Source: Moritella dasanensis ArB 0140 (GTDB lineage Bacteria; Pseudomonadota; Gammaproteobacteria; Enterobacterales; Moritellaceae). Taken from it: a stretch of DNA of 64,000 nucleotides. The stretch spans positions 1 to 64,000 of the forward strand of contig NZ_AKXQ01000013.1 in the NCBI RefSeq assembly GCF_000276805.1. Reading direction: 5' to 3'. How positions within the stretch are numbered: the stretch's first letter is position 1; every line of letters starts with the position of its first letter. Both the position numbers and the translations under genes were made by a program. Shown here piece after piece: positions 36,750 through 45,280 of the stretch. Under the pieces are notes generated by a model. That model made no database searches and was not told the origin of the DNA. It was given only the letters and a program-made list of their open reading frames with translations.

Positions 36750-38570
36750 CTAAACGCGACCCTGTAGTGGTACTACACGCACCAAATCCCCAATTTCTGC
36801 ATTTGCCTGTTCAGGTAATACTTCAACCAAACAATTCGCTTCACTCATCGAACGTAAGATGCCTGAGCCTTGCTGTCCGGTACTTTTTACCGTTAAACGA
36901 CCATTAGCATCAAAACTAAAAATACCACGGGTATACTCTGTACGGTTAGGACGAGAGCGGAACTTTTCTGTCGCAACTGCATTGAACACTTGTGGCTGCC
37001 AATTATCCATACCTTGTAGTTTGCGGATCACAGGTTCGACAAATTGTAAAAACACCACCATTACGGCAACTGGATTGCCCGGTAAACCGAAAAACGGCGT
37101 GTCATCAATGTGGCCAAAGGCAAGCGGACGACCTGGACGCATATTAATACGCCAAAAGTTAATTTGTCCGAGCTTGGCTAATACTGTCTTAATGTAATCA
37201 GCATCGCCAACCGAGACACCACCAGAAGATAAGATTAAATCAGCTTGCTGGGCACCTTGCTCTAAGGTCATTTCCAATGCAGCTTCATTGTCTTCGATAA
37301 TACCTAAGTCAATCACCTCACAACCCGCTTGCGTTAACATCGCGTGTAAAGTGTAACGGTTGGAATCGTAGATACAGTTATTCTTTTGCGCTTCACCTGG
37401 ATGTTGAACTTCATCACCGGTGGAAAAAATCGCCACGCGAATCGCTCTTTTTACCGATACTTGATTGATCCCCAGTGAGGCTATCATGCCTAACTCTGGT
37501 GCGGTGATCTTGCTATTCGCAGCAACGGCTGTTTGGCCTAATGCTAAATCTTCACCTGCTTGGCGTACATTCTGGCCAGCGTTAATTGCAGCCATGTTTA
37601 GATTAAAGCGAACTATGTTGTCGATTTGCTCTGCTTGCTCACGCATCACGACTGTATCTGCGTACTCAGGTACCGCAGCCCCCGTCATGATGCGGACTGC
37701 TTGGCCTTTTTCGAGTGGTAAGTCGTAACTGTGACCAGCCATCACATGAGCAACAACCGTATAGTCTTCACGTTCTAAATCATCACCGCGAATGGCATAA
37801 CCATCCATTGCTGAATTGGTGTGTTGTGGAACATTGACGGGCGATAAAATATCACGTGCGACAATTTGACCCAAAGCCGCTTTTAAATCAACGGTCTGCG
37901 CTTGTTCAATTGGTACAATATGACCAAGAATACGCTCACGACCTTCGGCAACAGACAACATGCCTTGTGGTGTTAGATCGCCGCACTGCAAGCCTTGTGA
38001 TTGTGATGCTGCGCTGGTATCAACTTCACCTTGAATAAAGCGCACCACAAAATCGGTGATCTGTTCAAGATTATTAATATCGAGTAGGGGGAGTGACGCT
38101 TTTTCTGCTAAAGCTGCAGATCCCGACACGGGAACAGCTACATTGGCAGCCACGGCAATAATATTATCGTCAGTTGGGTGCAACCAAGGTTTGCCGACTT
38201 CGCTACGGTGTAATTCAATTTTAGGGAAACTGAGCTTTTTAAAGCCTTCAACCAAAATAAGGTCGAGTTGGGTTTGATCTAATTGCGCGATTAAATGCGG
38301 TAAGGTAGCTTCCTCATCAGGTGTTTCGGTGACTAATGCACGGCGACAACGTGATGAGATCAGCATTTGGCTCGCGCCTGCTTTACGCAAGCGATGGCTG
38401 TCTTTACCTGGTTGGTCAATATCAAAATCATGGTGTGCATGTTTAATCACAGCAACACGAATACCACGCGCGACTAGCTTAGGTAACATGGCTTCAAGTA
38501 GTGTTGTTTTACCTGTACCACTGAAGGCTGCAAAGCCAAGTAAAGGCAGTGACGCGTGTATTTTACTCAT
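36750..38570 (-). CDS. MobB-MoeA fusion protein
   Basis: A 606-residue fusion of two molybdenum cofactor enzymes. Residues 1 to about 170 are MobB, with a P-loop (GFAAFSGTGKTTLLEAML) and the VIKHAHHDFDID motif. From about 195 to the end is MoeA, with NTNSAMDGYAIRG-type sequence (HTNSAMDGYAI), IMTGAAVPEYAD, the RVAIFSTGDEV and SSGGVSVGDADYI molybdate/MPT motifs, and FFGLPGNPVAVMV. MoeA inserts molybdate or tungstate; MobB assists MobA. It is the last gene of the tupABC-mobA operon, 51 bases after mobA. Confidence 0.93.
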   Translation of the reverse strand: MSKIHASLPLLGFAAFSGTGKTTLLEAMLPKLVARGIRVAVIKHAHHDFDIDQPGKDSHRLRKAGASQMLISSRCRRALVTETPDEEATLPHLIAQLDQTQLDLILVEGFKKLSFPKIELHRSEVGKPWLHPTDDNIIAVAANVAVPVSGSAALAEKASLPLLDINNLEQITDFVVRFIQGEVDTSAASQSQGLQCGDLTPQGMLSVAEGRERILGHIVPIEQAQTVDLKAALGQIVARDILSPVNVPQHTNSAMDGYAIRGDDLEREDYTVVAHVMAGHSYDLPLEKGQAVRIMTGAAVPEYADTVVMREQAEQIDNIVRFNLNMAAINAGQNVRQAGEDLALGQTAVAANSKITAPELGMIASLGINQVSVKRAIRVAIFSTGDEVQHPGEAQKNNCIYDSNRYTLHAMLTQAGCEVIDLGIIEDNEAALEMTLEQGAQQADLILSSGGVSVGDADYIKTVLAKLGQINFWRINMRPGRPLAFGHIDDTPFFGLPGNPVAVMVVFLQFVEPVIRKLQGMDNWQPQVFNAVATEKFRSRPNRTEYTRGIFSFDANGRLTVKSTGQQGSGILRSMSEANCLVEVLPEQANAEIGDLVRVVPLQGRV

Positions 38571-38621
38571 GATGCTTACTCATTGTTATTGACTCATTGT
38601 TGGTGATTTATTATGGGTAAC

Positions 38622-39206
38622 TTATTGCTGTCCAAATTGGGCTAGTTCCACAGGGGTATTTAAATTAACGAAGGCATTTGGCTGATCGCTAAAGTCCACT
38701 GTAAGCATATTACATTGACGATATAATAGGATGATTTTACGATCGCCATTATCTAAAAATGCTTCTAACTTAGGTAAAATACGACGGTGTAACAGCGTTA
38801 CTACGGGTTGAATATGTTCACCATCATGGGCAACGAGGATATCGGTATCGGCTTGGCAAGCTGCGGCCATTCGCGCGACTAAATCATGCGGTAGTTGTGG
38901 GCAATCACAAGGTACAAAGCCAATCCATTCAGCATCCGCTAAATGTAAAATCGCGGCATGCATGCCACCCAGTGGACCGGGGTAACCTTGTAATTGATCG
39001 CCAAATACCACGCCATATTGGCCGTAACTGTCTTGGTTGCGATTGGCGTTAATGGCTATATGAGTTGTCTGCGGCGCGAGGGTATCGATAACATGTTCAA
39101 TCATGGCTTTACCCGCTAATTGCACTAAGCCTTTATCATTGCCACCCATGCGGCTAGCTTGCCCGCCTGCTAAAATCACCCAATTTGTTTGTTCAGCCGA
39201 AAGCAT
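38622..39206 (-). CDS. mobA: Molybdenum cofactor guanylyltransferase MobA
   Basis: A 194-residue nucleotidyltransferase that joins GMP to molybdopterin to make the MGD cofactor needed by formate dehydrogenase. The N-terminal [19 protein letters not shown] is the GTP-binding signature, and the [14 protein letters not shown] motif binds metal. Its start overlaps the end of tupC by 14 bases, showing tight operon structure with the transporter. Confidence 0.94.
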   Translation of the reverse strand: MLSAEQTNWVILAGGQASRMGGNDKGLVQLAGKAMIEHVIDTLAPQTTHIAINANRNQDSYGQYGVVFGDQLQGYPGPLGGMHAAILHLADAEWIGFVPCDCPQLPHDLVARMAAACQADTDILVAHDGEHIQPVVTLLHRRILPKLEAFLDNGDRKIILLYRQCNMLTVDFSDQPNAFVNLNTPVELAQFGQQ

Positions 39207-39897
39207 AGTTATCCTTATCTTTTTTAATGAGCTGTAAATCTGCTCGTTCGATTAGTTTGCTATTGCTAATGCACCATTGACGGCGACAAAGTGCGGTAAG
39301 TGCATTTTGCTGGTGGCTGGTGATGACTAAAGTTGAGCCGCGCTCGAGTAAATCTTTGGCTAACACCACTTGGCGTTCGATGGATTCTTTATCCATACTG
39401 GCACTTGATTCATCCATTAACAGCACGCTAGGTTTTAGTACCCATGCTCTGGCCATTGCCACACGTTGGCGTTCGCCACCTGACAATACCGAAATATGTT
39501 CATTAGCTAAGGTCTCTAACCCTACCATACGTAAGGCAGTTATCGCTTCACTTCGTTGTTCTTGGCGGCCTTTTAGGGCGAATTTTAAACCATAACAGAC
39601 ATTATCCAATACGCTGCCATCAAACATATACGGTGTTTGGTGCATATAGATAACGCCATTTTTGCCATTACTTTTAAATAACCGTGCAAACCAGCTTTGG
39701 TTCTGTAGGTTGACAGTACCTGTGGTTGGGCTTTGTAAACCGGATAATATTTTTAGCAGGGTGGTTTTACCCACGCCGTTACCGCCAGTAAGGTAAATCG
39801 CTTCTTGCGGGCCGAATTTAAGGTGAGGTATGTGAAAAAGCAGCCGATCTTTAAAGCGAATCGAGATATCTTCTGCTTGAATTGTAATTTGCGACAT
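39193..39897 (-). CDS. tupC: Tungstate ABC transporter ATP-binding protein TupC
   Basis: A 234-residue ABC ATPase. Walker A is [14 protein letters not shown] (about residue 38), the signature is [15 protein letters not shown] (about 137), and Walker B is [11 protein letters not shown], with the H-loop ITSHQQ. It is identified as tungstate-type from its neighbours, since ATPases of this class do not reveal the substrate. It is 14 bases after tupB and overlaps mobA. Confidence 0.88.
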   Translation of the reverse strand: MSQITIQAEDISIRFKDRLLFHIPHLKFGPQEAIYLTGGNGVGKTTLLKILSGLQSPTTGTVNLQNQSWFARLFKSNGKNGVIYMHQTPYMFDGSVLDNVCYGLKFALKGRQEQRSEAITALRMVGLETLANEHISVLSGGERQRVAMARAWVLKPSVLLMDESSASMDKESIERQVVLAKDLLERGSTLVITSHQQNALTALCRRQWCISNSKLIERADLQLIKKDKDNYAFG

Positions 39898-39911
39898 GAC
39901 CTTACCTCAGC

Positions 39912-40613
39912 CTAATTGGTACGCAAGTGGGCTTTACCACGGGCGATAGATAATAAGAAATTAAGTCCTAGGGCTAAGATTAATAACACCATGCCTAGGG
40001 CTACCCCTTGTGCAAATGCGCCTTTTGAACTTTCGAGGGCGATTGCTGTGGGGATATTACGGGTCGAATTGAGAATATTACCGCCGACCATCATTGAACA
40101 GCCAACTTCGGTAATAATACGACTAAATGCGGCGATAACAGCAGCAAGTAGCGGGAATCGACATTCCCACATCAAACTTAATAATGCGCGGGGTAAACTT
40201 GCCCCCAATGTCAGTGCCGTTTCCCAAGCGCGGCGATCACTGTTTTGAAATGCCGCGTGCATCATTGACACTAAAATGGGAAAGCACACCATCATCTGTC
40301 CCAATATCATCGCTTTTTGGGTGAATAGCATTTGCCAATCACCTAGCGGACCAGCGCGAGACAGCGTCATGTAAAGTAACAAACCAATCACCACGGTAGG
40401 GATGGATTGGCAGGTATTAAATAAAGACAGTATTAACCAACGCCCAGGGAATTTTCCGTAGGCGAGGGCAAAGGCGATCACTAATGCTGGTACGAGTACC
40501 AAGGTGATCGCCAGCAAAGACACTGAGAATGACACACCGACAATTCCCCACAGTGCCATATCGCCACTGAAGAGAAGTTGTACTGCGTCTTGGGTCGTTT
40601 GCCAGATATTCAT
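39912..40613 (-). CDS. tupB: Tungstate ABC transporter permease TupB
   Basis: A 233-residue inner-membrane permease with about five to six helices. The cytoplasmic EAA-like loop is near residues 130-150 (AWETALTLGASLPRALLSLMWECRFPLLAAVI), where the Gly contacts the ATPase. The ITEVGCSMMVGGNILNSTRN segment is typical of TupB/WtpB-like permeases. It follows tupA by 27 bases. Confidence 0.9.
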   Translation of the reverse strand: MNIWQTTQDAVQLLFSGDMALWGIVGVSFSVSLLAITLVLVPALVIAFALAYGKFPGRWLILSLFNTCQSIPTVVIGLLLYMTLSRAGPLGDWQMLFTQKAMILGQMMVCFPILVSMMHAAFQNSDRRAWETALTLGASLPRALLSLMWECRFPLLAAVIAAFSRIITEVGCSMMVGGNILNSTRNIPTAIALESSKGAFAQGVALGMVLLILALGLNFLLSIARGKAHLRTN

Positions 40614-40640
40614 TCGTTATCTAAGTTACTCGTTCGTTGA

Positions 40641-41465
40641 TTAAGACTTGGCATTAGCGACAAATAATTGCTCGCCACCACGTTTATAACTGTTGATCAT
40701 AGTCTGTGCTTTTGGATTAACTAACCAATCGCTAAAAATCTTTGCACCTTGATAGTTGATGCTTGGGTAACGGCTTGGATTCACTAAGATAACTTGGTAC
40801 GGGTTAAATAAACGTTTGTCACCTTGCACTACAATCTGCAGGTCTAGTTTGGCTTGGTAAGCTAACCAAGTACCACGGTCTGTTAATGTATATGCTTGTA
40901 ATTCCGATGCCATGTTCAGTGTTGGCCCCATGCCTTGGCCTACGGCTTTGTAGCCTGAAAAGGTCGGTTCCATTTTAGTTTGTGCCCACAGACCCAATTC
41001 TTTTTTATTCGTACCAGAATCATCACCACGCGAAATGAAGGTCGCGTTGTAAGAAGCTATACCAGCTAATGCCTTCACTACATCTTTATCCGCATTGATT
41101 TTTGCAGGATCATTTTTTGGACCAACTAATACGAAGTCGTTATACATTAATTTACGTGGCAGTACGCCGTAACCAGCTGCCACGAATTTCGCTTCTGCAT
41201 TCGCAGCGTGCGTCATCACCAAATCAACATCGCCATTTTGACCCATACGTAATGATTTACCGGTGCCAGCAGCAAGTACGTCGACTGTATAACCTGTGTC
41301 TTTTTTGAATTCTGGTAATAAGAAGTCAAGCAGTCCTGAATGATAAGTACTCGTAGTCGTCGCCAAACGGATCTTCATGTCGTCAGCGGCATGAACACCA
41401 GCTGTTGTTGCAAGTGCGAGTAGCGTAAGTAATGTTTGGATACATGTCATCGGTTTTACAGTCAT
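40641..41465 (-). CDS. tupA: Tungstate ABC transporter substrate-binding protein TupA
   Basis: A 274-residue periplasmic binding protein. The signal peptide ends near Ala-Ala at residues 26-27. The mature start RLATTTSTYHSGLLDFLLP contains the Thr-Thr-Ser-Thr anion-binding motif characteristic of TupA, and SRGDDSGTNKKEL supplies the second set of ligands. TupA binds tungstate with high selectivity over molybdate; a vanadate-binding relative (VupA) is the alternative. AGGA precedes the ATG. The mob genes in the same operon favour tungstate or molybdate. Confidence 0.9.
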   Translation of the reverse strand: MTVKPMTCIQTLLTLLALATTAGVHAADDMKIRLATTTSTYHSGLLDFLLPEFKKDTGYTVDVLAAGTGKSLRMGQNGDVDLVMTHAANAEAKFVAAGYGVLPRKLMYNDFVLVGPKNDPAKINADKDVVKALAGIASYNATFISRGDDSGTNKKELGLWAQTKMEPTFSGYKAVGQGMGPTLNMASELQAYTLTDRGTWLAYQAKLDLQIVVQGDKRLFNPYQVILVNPSRYPSINYQGAKIFSDWLVNPKAQTMINSYKRGGEQLFVANAKS

Positions 41466-41536
41466 TAGGTCTTCCTGACGTTTAAGTTAGCTATAAGAAA
41501 AGTTAGTTGAAAAATCACAGTATTTGTCGTTATAAA

Positions 41537-41552
41537 GCAAATTAGATGCCAA
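41537..41552 (-). promoter_or_regulatory. Sigma-54 promoter of tupA
   Basis: On the minus strand TTGGCATCTAATTTGC matches TTGGCA at -24 and TTGC at -12, with ten bases between GG and GC. It is the best of the set. Transcription would begin near 41526, about 60 bases before tupA. A sigma-54-type response regulator is encoded on the other side of the gap. Confidence 0.8.
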
Positions 41553-41679
41553 ATTAAAATACAAACCATATAAAACACCAGAAATACCAATAAGTGGTTA
41601 ATTTAAAAGGTAAATAATATTTTTATTAAATTGAGTGAAAATAAAGGCTTGAAACAGTTTTGACTTTGTTAGTCGATAT

Positions 41680-41694
41680 GAGACAAAATGTCGC
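41680..41694. promoter_or_regulatory. Candidate enhancer palindrome upstream of tupA
   Basis: GAGACAAAATGTCGC is the reverse-oriented match to the palindromes at 29105 and 29137 (reverse complement GCGACATTTTGTCTC). It lies about 150 bases upstream of the tupA -12 element and 32 bases before the response-regulator start, so it could also mediate autoregulation. Confidence 0.6.
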
Positions 41695-41725
41695 AACTTA
41701 AAAATTACGGTAGTTATTTATATTT

Positions 41726-43192
41726 ATGTCTGAATTTACTTCTTCTCCCTCTTGGGCTGCAGTCTCTGTACTTGTTGTTGATGATGAACCGGGTATGCGC
41801 GCGATCTTAAAGAAAGCCTTAAGCAAAAAATTTGCGCAAGTTGATACCGCCGGTAGCATCGAGGAAGGGGAAGAGCTGCGTAAACGTTGTCATTTCGATT
41901 TATTGATTGTCGATATCAATTTACCCGGTCGTTCAGGTATTGAGTGGCACGAAGCATTTGATCCGCAAACGCGCCGCAGCGATGTGATCTTCATGACCGG
42001 TTATGCCGATTTAGATACTGCGATTAAAGCTTTGCGTGCAGGCGCATCAGATTTTATTTTAAAACCGTTTAACCTCGAACAAATGATGCAATCGGTGAGT
42101 CGTTGTATCGAGCGCCGTTTAGTTGAACGTCAGAACTTTGCGCTGCAGCGTGATATTGAACGTACCTTCCCGATTGATATTATTGGTGACGCCAGCAAAA
42201 CATTAGCGATGAAAAAACTGATCACCCAAATTGCGCCATCTATGGCTGCGGTATTAGTCGAAGGTGAATCTGGCACAGGTAAAGAATTAGTCGCGCGAGC
42301 ATTGCATCAGTTGAGCTTACGTAATGGTCCTTTTGTACCGTTAAACTGCGGTTCTATTGCCCCCGACTTATTAGAAAGTGAATTATTTGGTCATACTCAA
42401 GGTGCGTTTACGGGGGCTAAGAAAAGCCGTGAAGGGTTATTTCGCGTCGCTAATGGCGGTACGCTATTTTTGGATGAAATTGGTGAAATGCCACTGGCCA
42501 TGCAATCATCGTTATTACGGGTATTGGAGCAAAAGGCCATTCGCCCAGTGGGTGGTGAACGTGAGATCCCCGTCGATGTGCGTATTGTTGCGGCGACTAA
42601 CCGTAATTTAAAACAAGAAGTCGATGCCGGTCGTTTTCGTCAAGATCTGTATTATCGCTTAAACGTATTAACAGTTGAGTTACCACCGTTACGTGATCGC
42701 GTTGAAGATATTCCGGCATTGGCGCATCACTTTACCCTGAAATTATCCAATGACTTGGGCATGAAAGGGGTAAGCTGGACACATGAAGATATAAAAGCCA
42801 TGCAGGCATATGACTGGCCAGGTAATATTCGTGAATTACGTAATATGATGGAGCGTTGTATTTTGTTAGGCAAACCACCTGCGGAATATTGGCGCGAGTT
42901 ACAAGGTGATACCGTGCCGTTAGCAAGAGCGACTATTGCTCAGTTTGATCAAGCCAGTATCGATGAAGCGAATCTTGAAAGCCCGTGTCACTGTTCATCT
43001 GTGGGGGATGGGGATGAAGAACAATATTGTTATCCAACGGCCTGGACATTAAAACAAGTTGAAAAAGCACATATCATGCAGGTTGTTGATTCTAATGAAG
43101 GAAATAAATCAGCAGCGGCGCGTAAGCTTGGCGTAGCACGTAAAACGTTAGAGCGTAAATATAAAGAATGGATTGATGAAGCGGCCTTATGA
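41726..43192 (+). CDS. Sigma-54-dependent response regulator
   Basis: A 488-residue NtrC-type activator. The receiver domain (about 12-125) has Asp63 (LLIVDINLPG) as phosphoacceptor and acidic residues at DDEPG. The AAA+ domain (about 150-390) has Walker A GESGTGKELVARAL and the sigma-54 contact loop GAFTGA. The Fis-type helix-turn-helix closes the protein (GNKSAAARKLGVARKTLERK). It overlaps the downstream kinase gene by four bases and is divergent from tupA. I infer that it controls the tup and fdh operons. Confidence 0.94.
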   Translation: MSEFTSSPSWAAVSVLVVDDEPGMRAILKKALSKKFAQVDTAGSIEEGEELRKRCHFDLLIVDINLPGRSGIEWHEAFDPQTRRSDVIFMTGYADLDTAIKALRAGASDFILKPFNLEQMMQSVSRCIERRLVERQNFALQRDIERTFPIDIIGDASKTLAMKKLITQIAPSMAAVLVEGESGTGKELVARALHQLSLRNGPFVPLNCGSIAPDLLESELFGHTQGAFTGAKKSREGLFRVANGGTLFLDEIGEMPLAMQSSLLRVLEQKAIRPVGGEREIPVDVRIVAATNRNLKQEVDAGRFRQDLYYRLNVLTVELPPLRDRVEDIPALAHHFTLKLSNDLGMKGVSWTHEDIKAMQAYDWPGNIRELRNMMERCILLGKPPAEYWRELQGDTVPLARATIAQFDQASIDEANLESPCHCSSVGDGDEEQYCYPTAWTLKQVEKAHIMQVVDSNEGNKSAAARKLGVARKTLERKYKEWIDEAAL

Positions 43193-45234
43193 AAATGAAG
43201 CAATTTATACTGTTATGGATTAAACGTTTTCGAACCATGGTGCGTTACCGCTTGTTGGTATTAACCTCGGTACCCATTATTCTGACGTTATTTGCGCTGT
43301 TCGCACTGGCTATGTATTGGACGGTGACGTACACCTGGCAAAACGCCTTAATGAATGTAAAAGCTGACCGGACTGTGGCACATAATAGTATTGCGCTGTT
43401 GCAGAAAGAGCAGCGCCTGCAGCTTACATCGTTGTCATCCTCGTACGAATTTCAGCACTTATTACGGACAGATAAAGCCAAATTACCGACGTGGGTTAAT
43501 CAGCAGACAGAGAGTCATAACTTGGATTTTGTGGTTTTGCATCCGGCCTCAGATTTGGATACTTTCCCACTGGTGAATCAACTGTCGTTACTGGCGGGTA
43601 AAGCACAAACATTTTTACAAGTATTAAACAGTGGGCAGTTGTTTGCGCTGAACAAAAATCTGCCAATCAATGCGCAAATTCCGTTATTACGTGAAAATAA
43701 GTTAGAGTCAAAAGGACTGGTTAGTCGTAATTTACTGCCGATATTTGATCGTAATAAGCAACTGCTGTGGATCTTAGATGGCGGCATATTATTAAATAAT
43801 AGTACTTCACTGGTTGATCGTATTCGTGATCTTGTCTACACCCCTGGTACATTGCCGCAGGGTAGTATAGGAACTGTGACGCTATTTATGGATGATATAC
43901 GGGTGAGTACTAACGTGCCCTTAGACAGCGATAAAGTTAATGGTCGCGCTATTGGCACCCGGGTTTCTGCAGAGGTGAAACAACAAGTCCTTGTTGATGG
44001 AGACGAGTGGGTCGGTCGTGCTTTTGTTTATGACAATTGGTATATCTCGGCTTATGAACCACTACGAGATTATGACGGTAATGTCATCGGCATGTTGTAT
44101 ACCGGTTATTTAGAATGGCCCTTAGTTGAAACCTTTCTAACTAACATTGCCGAGTTTAGCATTGGTATTATTGCGGTATTATTACTCTCGGGTGGCTTGG
44201 TATATCGTGGTGCACGGGATTTATTTCGACCGATAGAAAAGATCCATAATGTTGTTAGAGTGGTGCCGCTAGGACTTAATCGTCGTATTGGCGATCTGGG
44301 GTTATGTAAAGATCATGAATTAGCGGCGTTTGGTCAGCAATTTGATTCCATGCTCGATCAATTAGAACAACGCAATGATGTGATTAAACAAGCGTCGGTG
44401 GAACTGGAAGATAAAGTGCGTACGCGTACTCAAAGTTTACATGATAAAACCCAAGAGTTAGAACAGTACATTAAGTTGTTAAACCAAACGCGAAGTAAAC
44501 TCGTCATGAGTGAAAAGCTGGCAGCGCTGGGTGAACTCACTGCTGGTATTGCCCATGAAATTAATAATCCGACCGCGGTTATTTTAGGTAACGTGGAGTT
44601 GTTGCAACTCGAGTTAGGCGATGACAGCTTACGGGTGAGCGAAGAACTGGAAGCAATACATGAACAAATAGATCGTATCCGTAATATTACCCGCAGTTTA
44701 CTGCAATACAGCCGCCAAGGTGGCGTGCAAGATGAGGTCACTTGGCAGCATTTAAACCTAATCGTTAAAGAAAGTCTGACCTTGGTTCGTTCTGGCACCA
44801 AATCCGCCAATGTACAAATTGAATCGCAACTCGACGCCAAGTGCTGCGTGGAAGTAAACCGTCATCAATTGCTGCAAGTGTTAGTTAATTTACAGATGAA
44901 TGGGGTGCATGCCATGGATGACAAAGGCATGCTGAAAATTAAAACTGAAGATTGGTTGGATGATAAAGGCAATATAATTGGCGCTGCTGTACATATTAGC
45001 GATCATGGTTGTGGTATTAGCGAGGACAATTTAGCGCGTATTTTCAATCCGTTTTTTACGACGCGTCGTAGCGGTACTGGTTTAGGGTTATCGGTGAGCC
45101 AAACCATTATTAGCGAAGTAGGCGGTAAGATCACAGTGCAATCAGATCTGGGCATCGGTTCGACATTTTCGATTTACTTACTTGAAAAAGCCGTTGTGCA
45201 TAATGAACTATTATTACCTGTTGAGGTGTACTAA
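43189..45234 (+). CDS. Sensor histidine kinase
   Basis: A 681-residue membrane kinase. Two membrane segments at about residues 20-42 and 318-340 flank a periplasmic region of about 275 residues that looks like a Cache-type sensor (segment ending YISAYEPLRDYDGNVIGMLYTGY). A HAMP-like and coiled-coil linker (about 345-430) precedes the H box GELTAGIAHEINNP with His456 as phosphoacceptor, then the N, G1 and G2 boxes (MNGVHAM, ISDHGCGIS, RSGTGLGLSVS). Partner of the preceding regulator; the ligand is unknown. Confidence 0.93.
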   Translation: MKMKQFILLWIKRFRTMVRYRLLVLTSVPIILTLFALFALAMYWTVTYTWQNALMNVKADRTVAHNSIALLQKEQRLQLTSLSSSYEFQHLLRTDKAKLPTWVNQQTESHNLDFVVLHPASDLDTFPLVNQLSLLAGKAQTFLQVLNSGQLFALNKNLPINAQIPLLRENKLESKGLVSRNLLPIFDRNKQLLWILDGGILLNNSTSLVDRIRDLVYTPGTLPQGSIGTVTLFMDDIRVSTNVPLDSDKVNGRAIGTRVSAEVKQQVLVDGDEWVGRAFVYDNWYISAYEPLRDYDGNVIGMLYTGYLEWPLVETFLTNIAEFSIGIIAVLLLSGGLVYRGARDLFRPIEKIHNVVRVVPLGLNRRIGDLGLCKDHELAAFGQQFDSMLDQLEQRNDVIKQASVELEDKVRTRTQSLHDKTQELEQYIKLLNQTRSKLVMSEKLAALGELTAGIAHEINNPTAVILGNVELLQLELGDDSLRVSEELEAIHEQIDRIRNITRSLLQYSRQGGVQDEVTWQHLNLIVKESLTLVRSGTKSANVQIESQLDAKCCVEVNRHQLLQVLVNLQMNGVHAMDDKGMLKIKTEDWLDDKGNIIGAAVHISDHGCGISEDNLARIFNPFFTTRRSGTGLGLSVSQTIISEVGGKITVQSDLGIGSTFSIYLLEKAVVHNELLLPVEVY

Positions 45235-45247
45235 CGGGTCAATGCTT

Positions 45248-45280
45248 AACTTAGAAAAAACTTAGAAAAAACTTATAAAA
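45248..45280. repeat. Three 11-bp tandem repeats at the kinase-lpxR junction
   Basis: AACTTAGAAAA occurs at 45248-45258 and 45259-45269, followed by AACTTATAAAA at 45270-45280. The last copy contains the lpxR stop codon. No terminator is visible in this short convergent gap. Confidence 0.75.
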
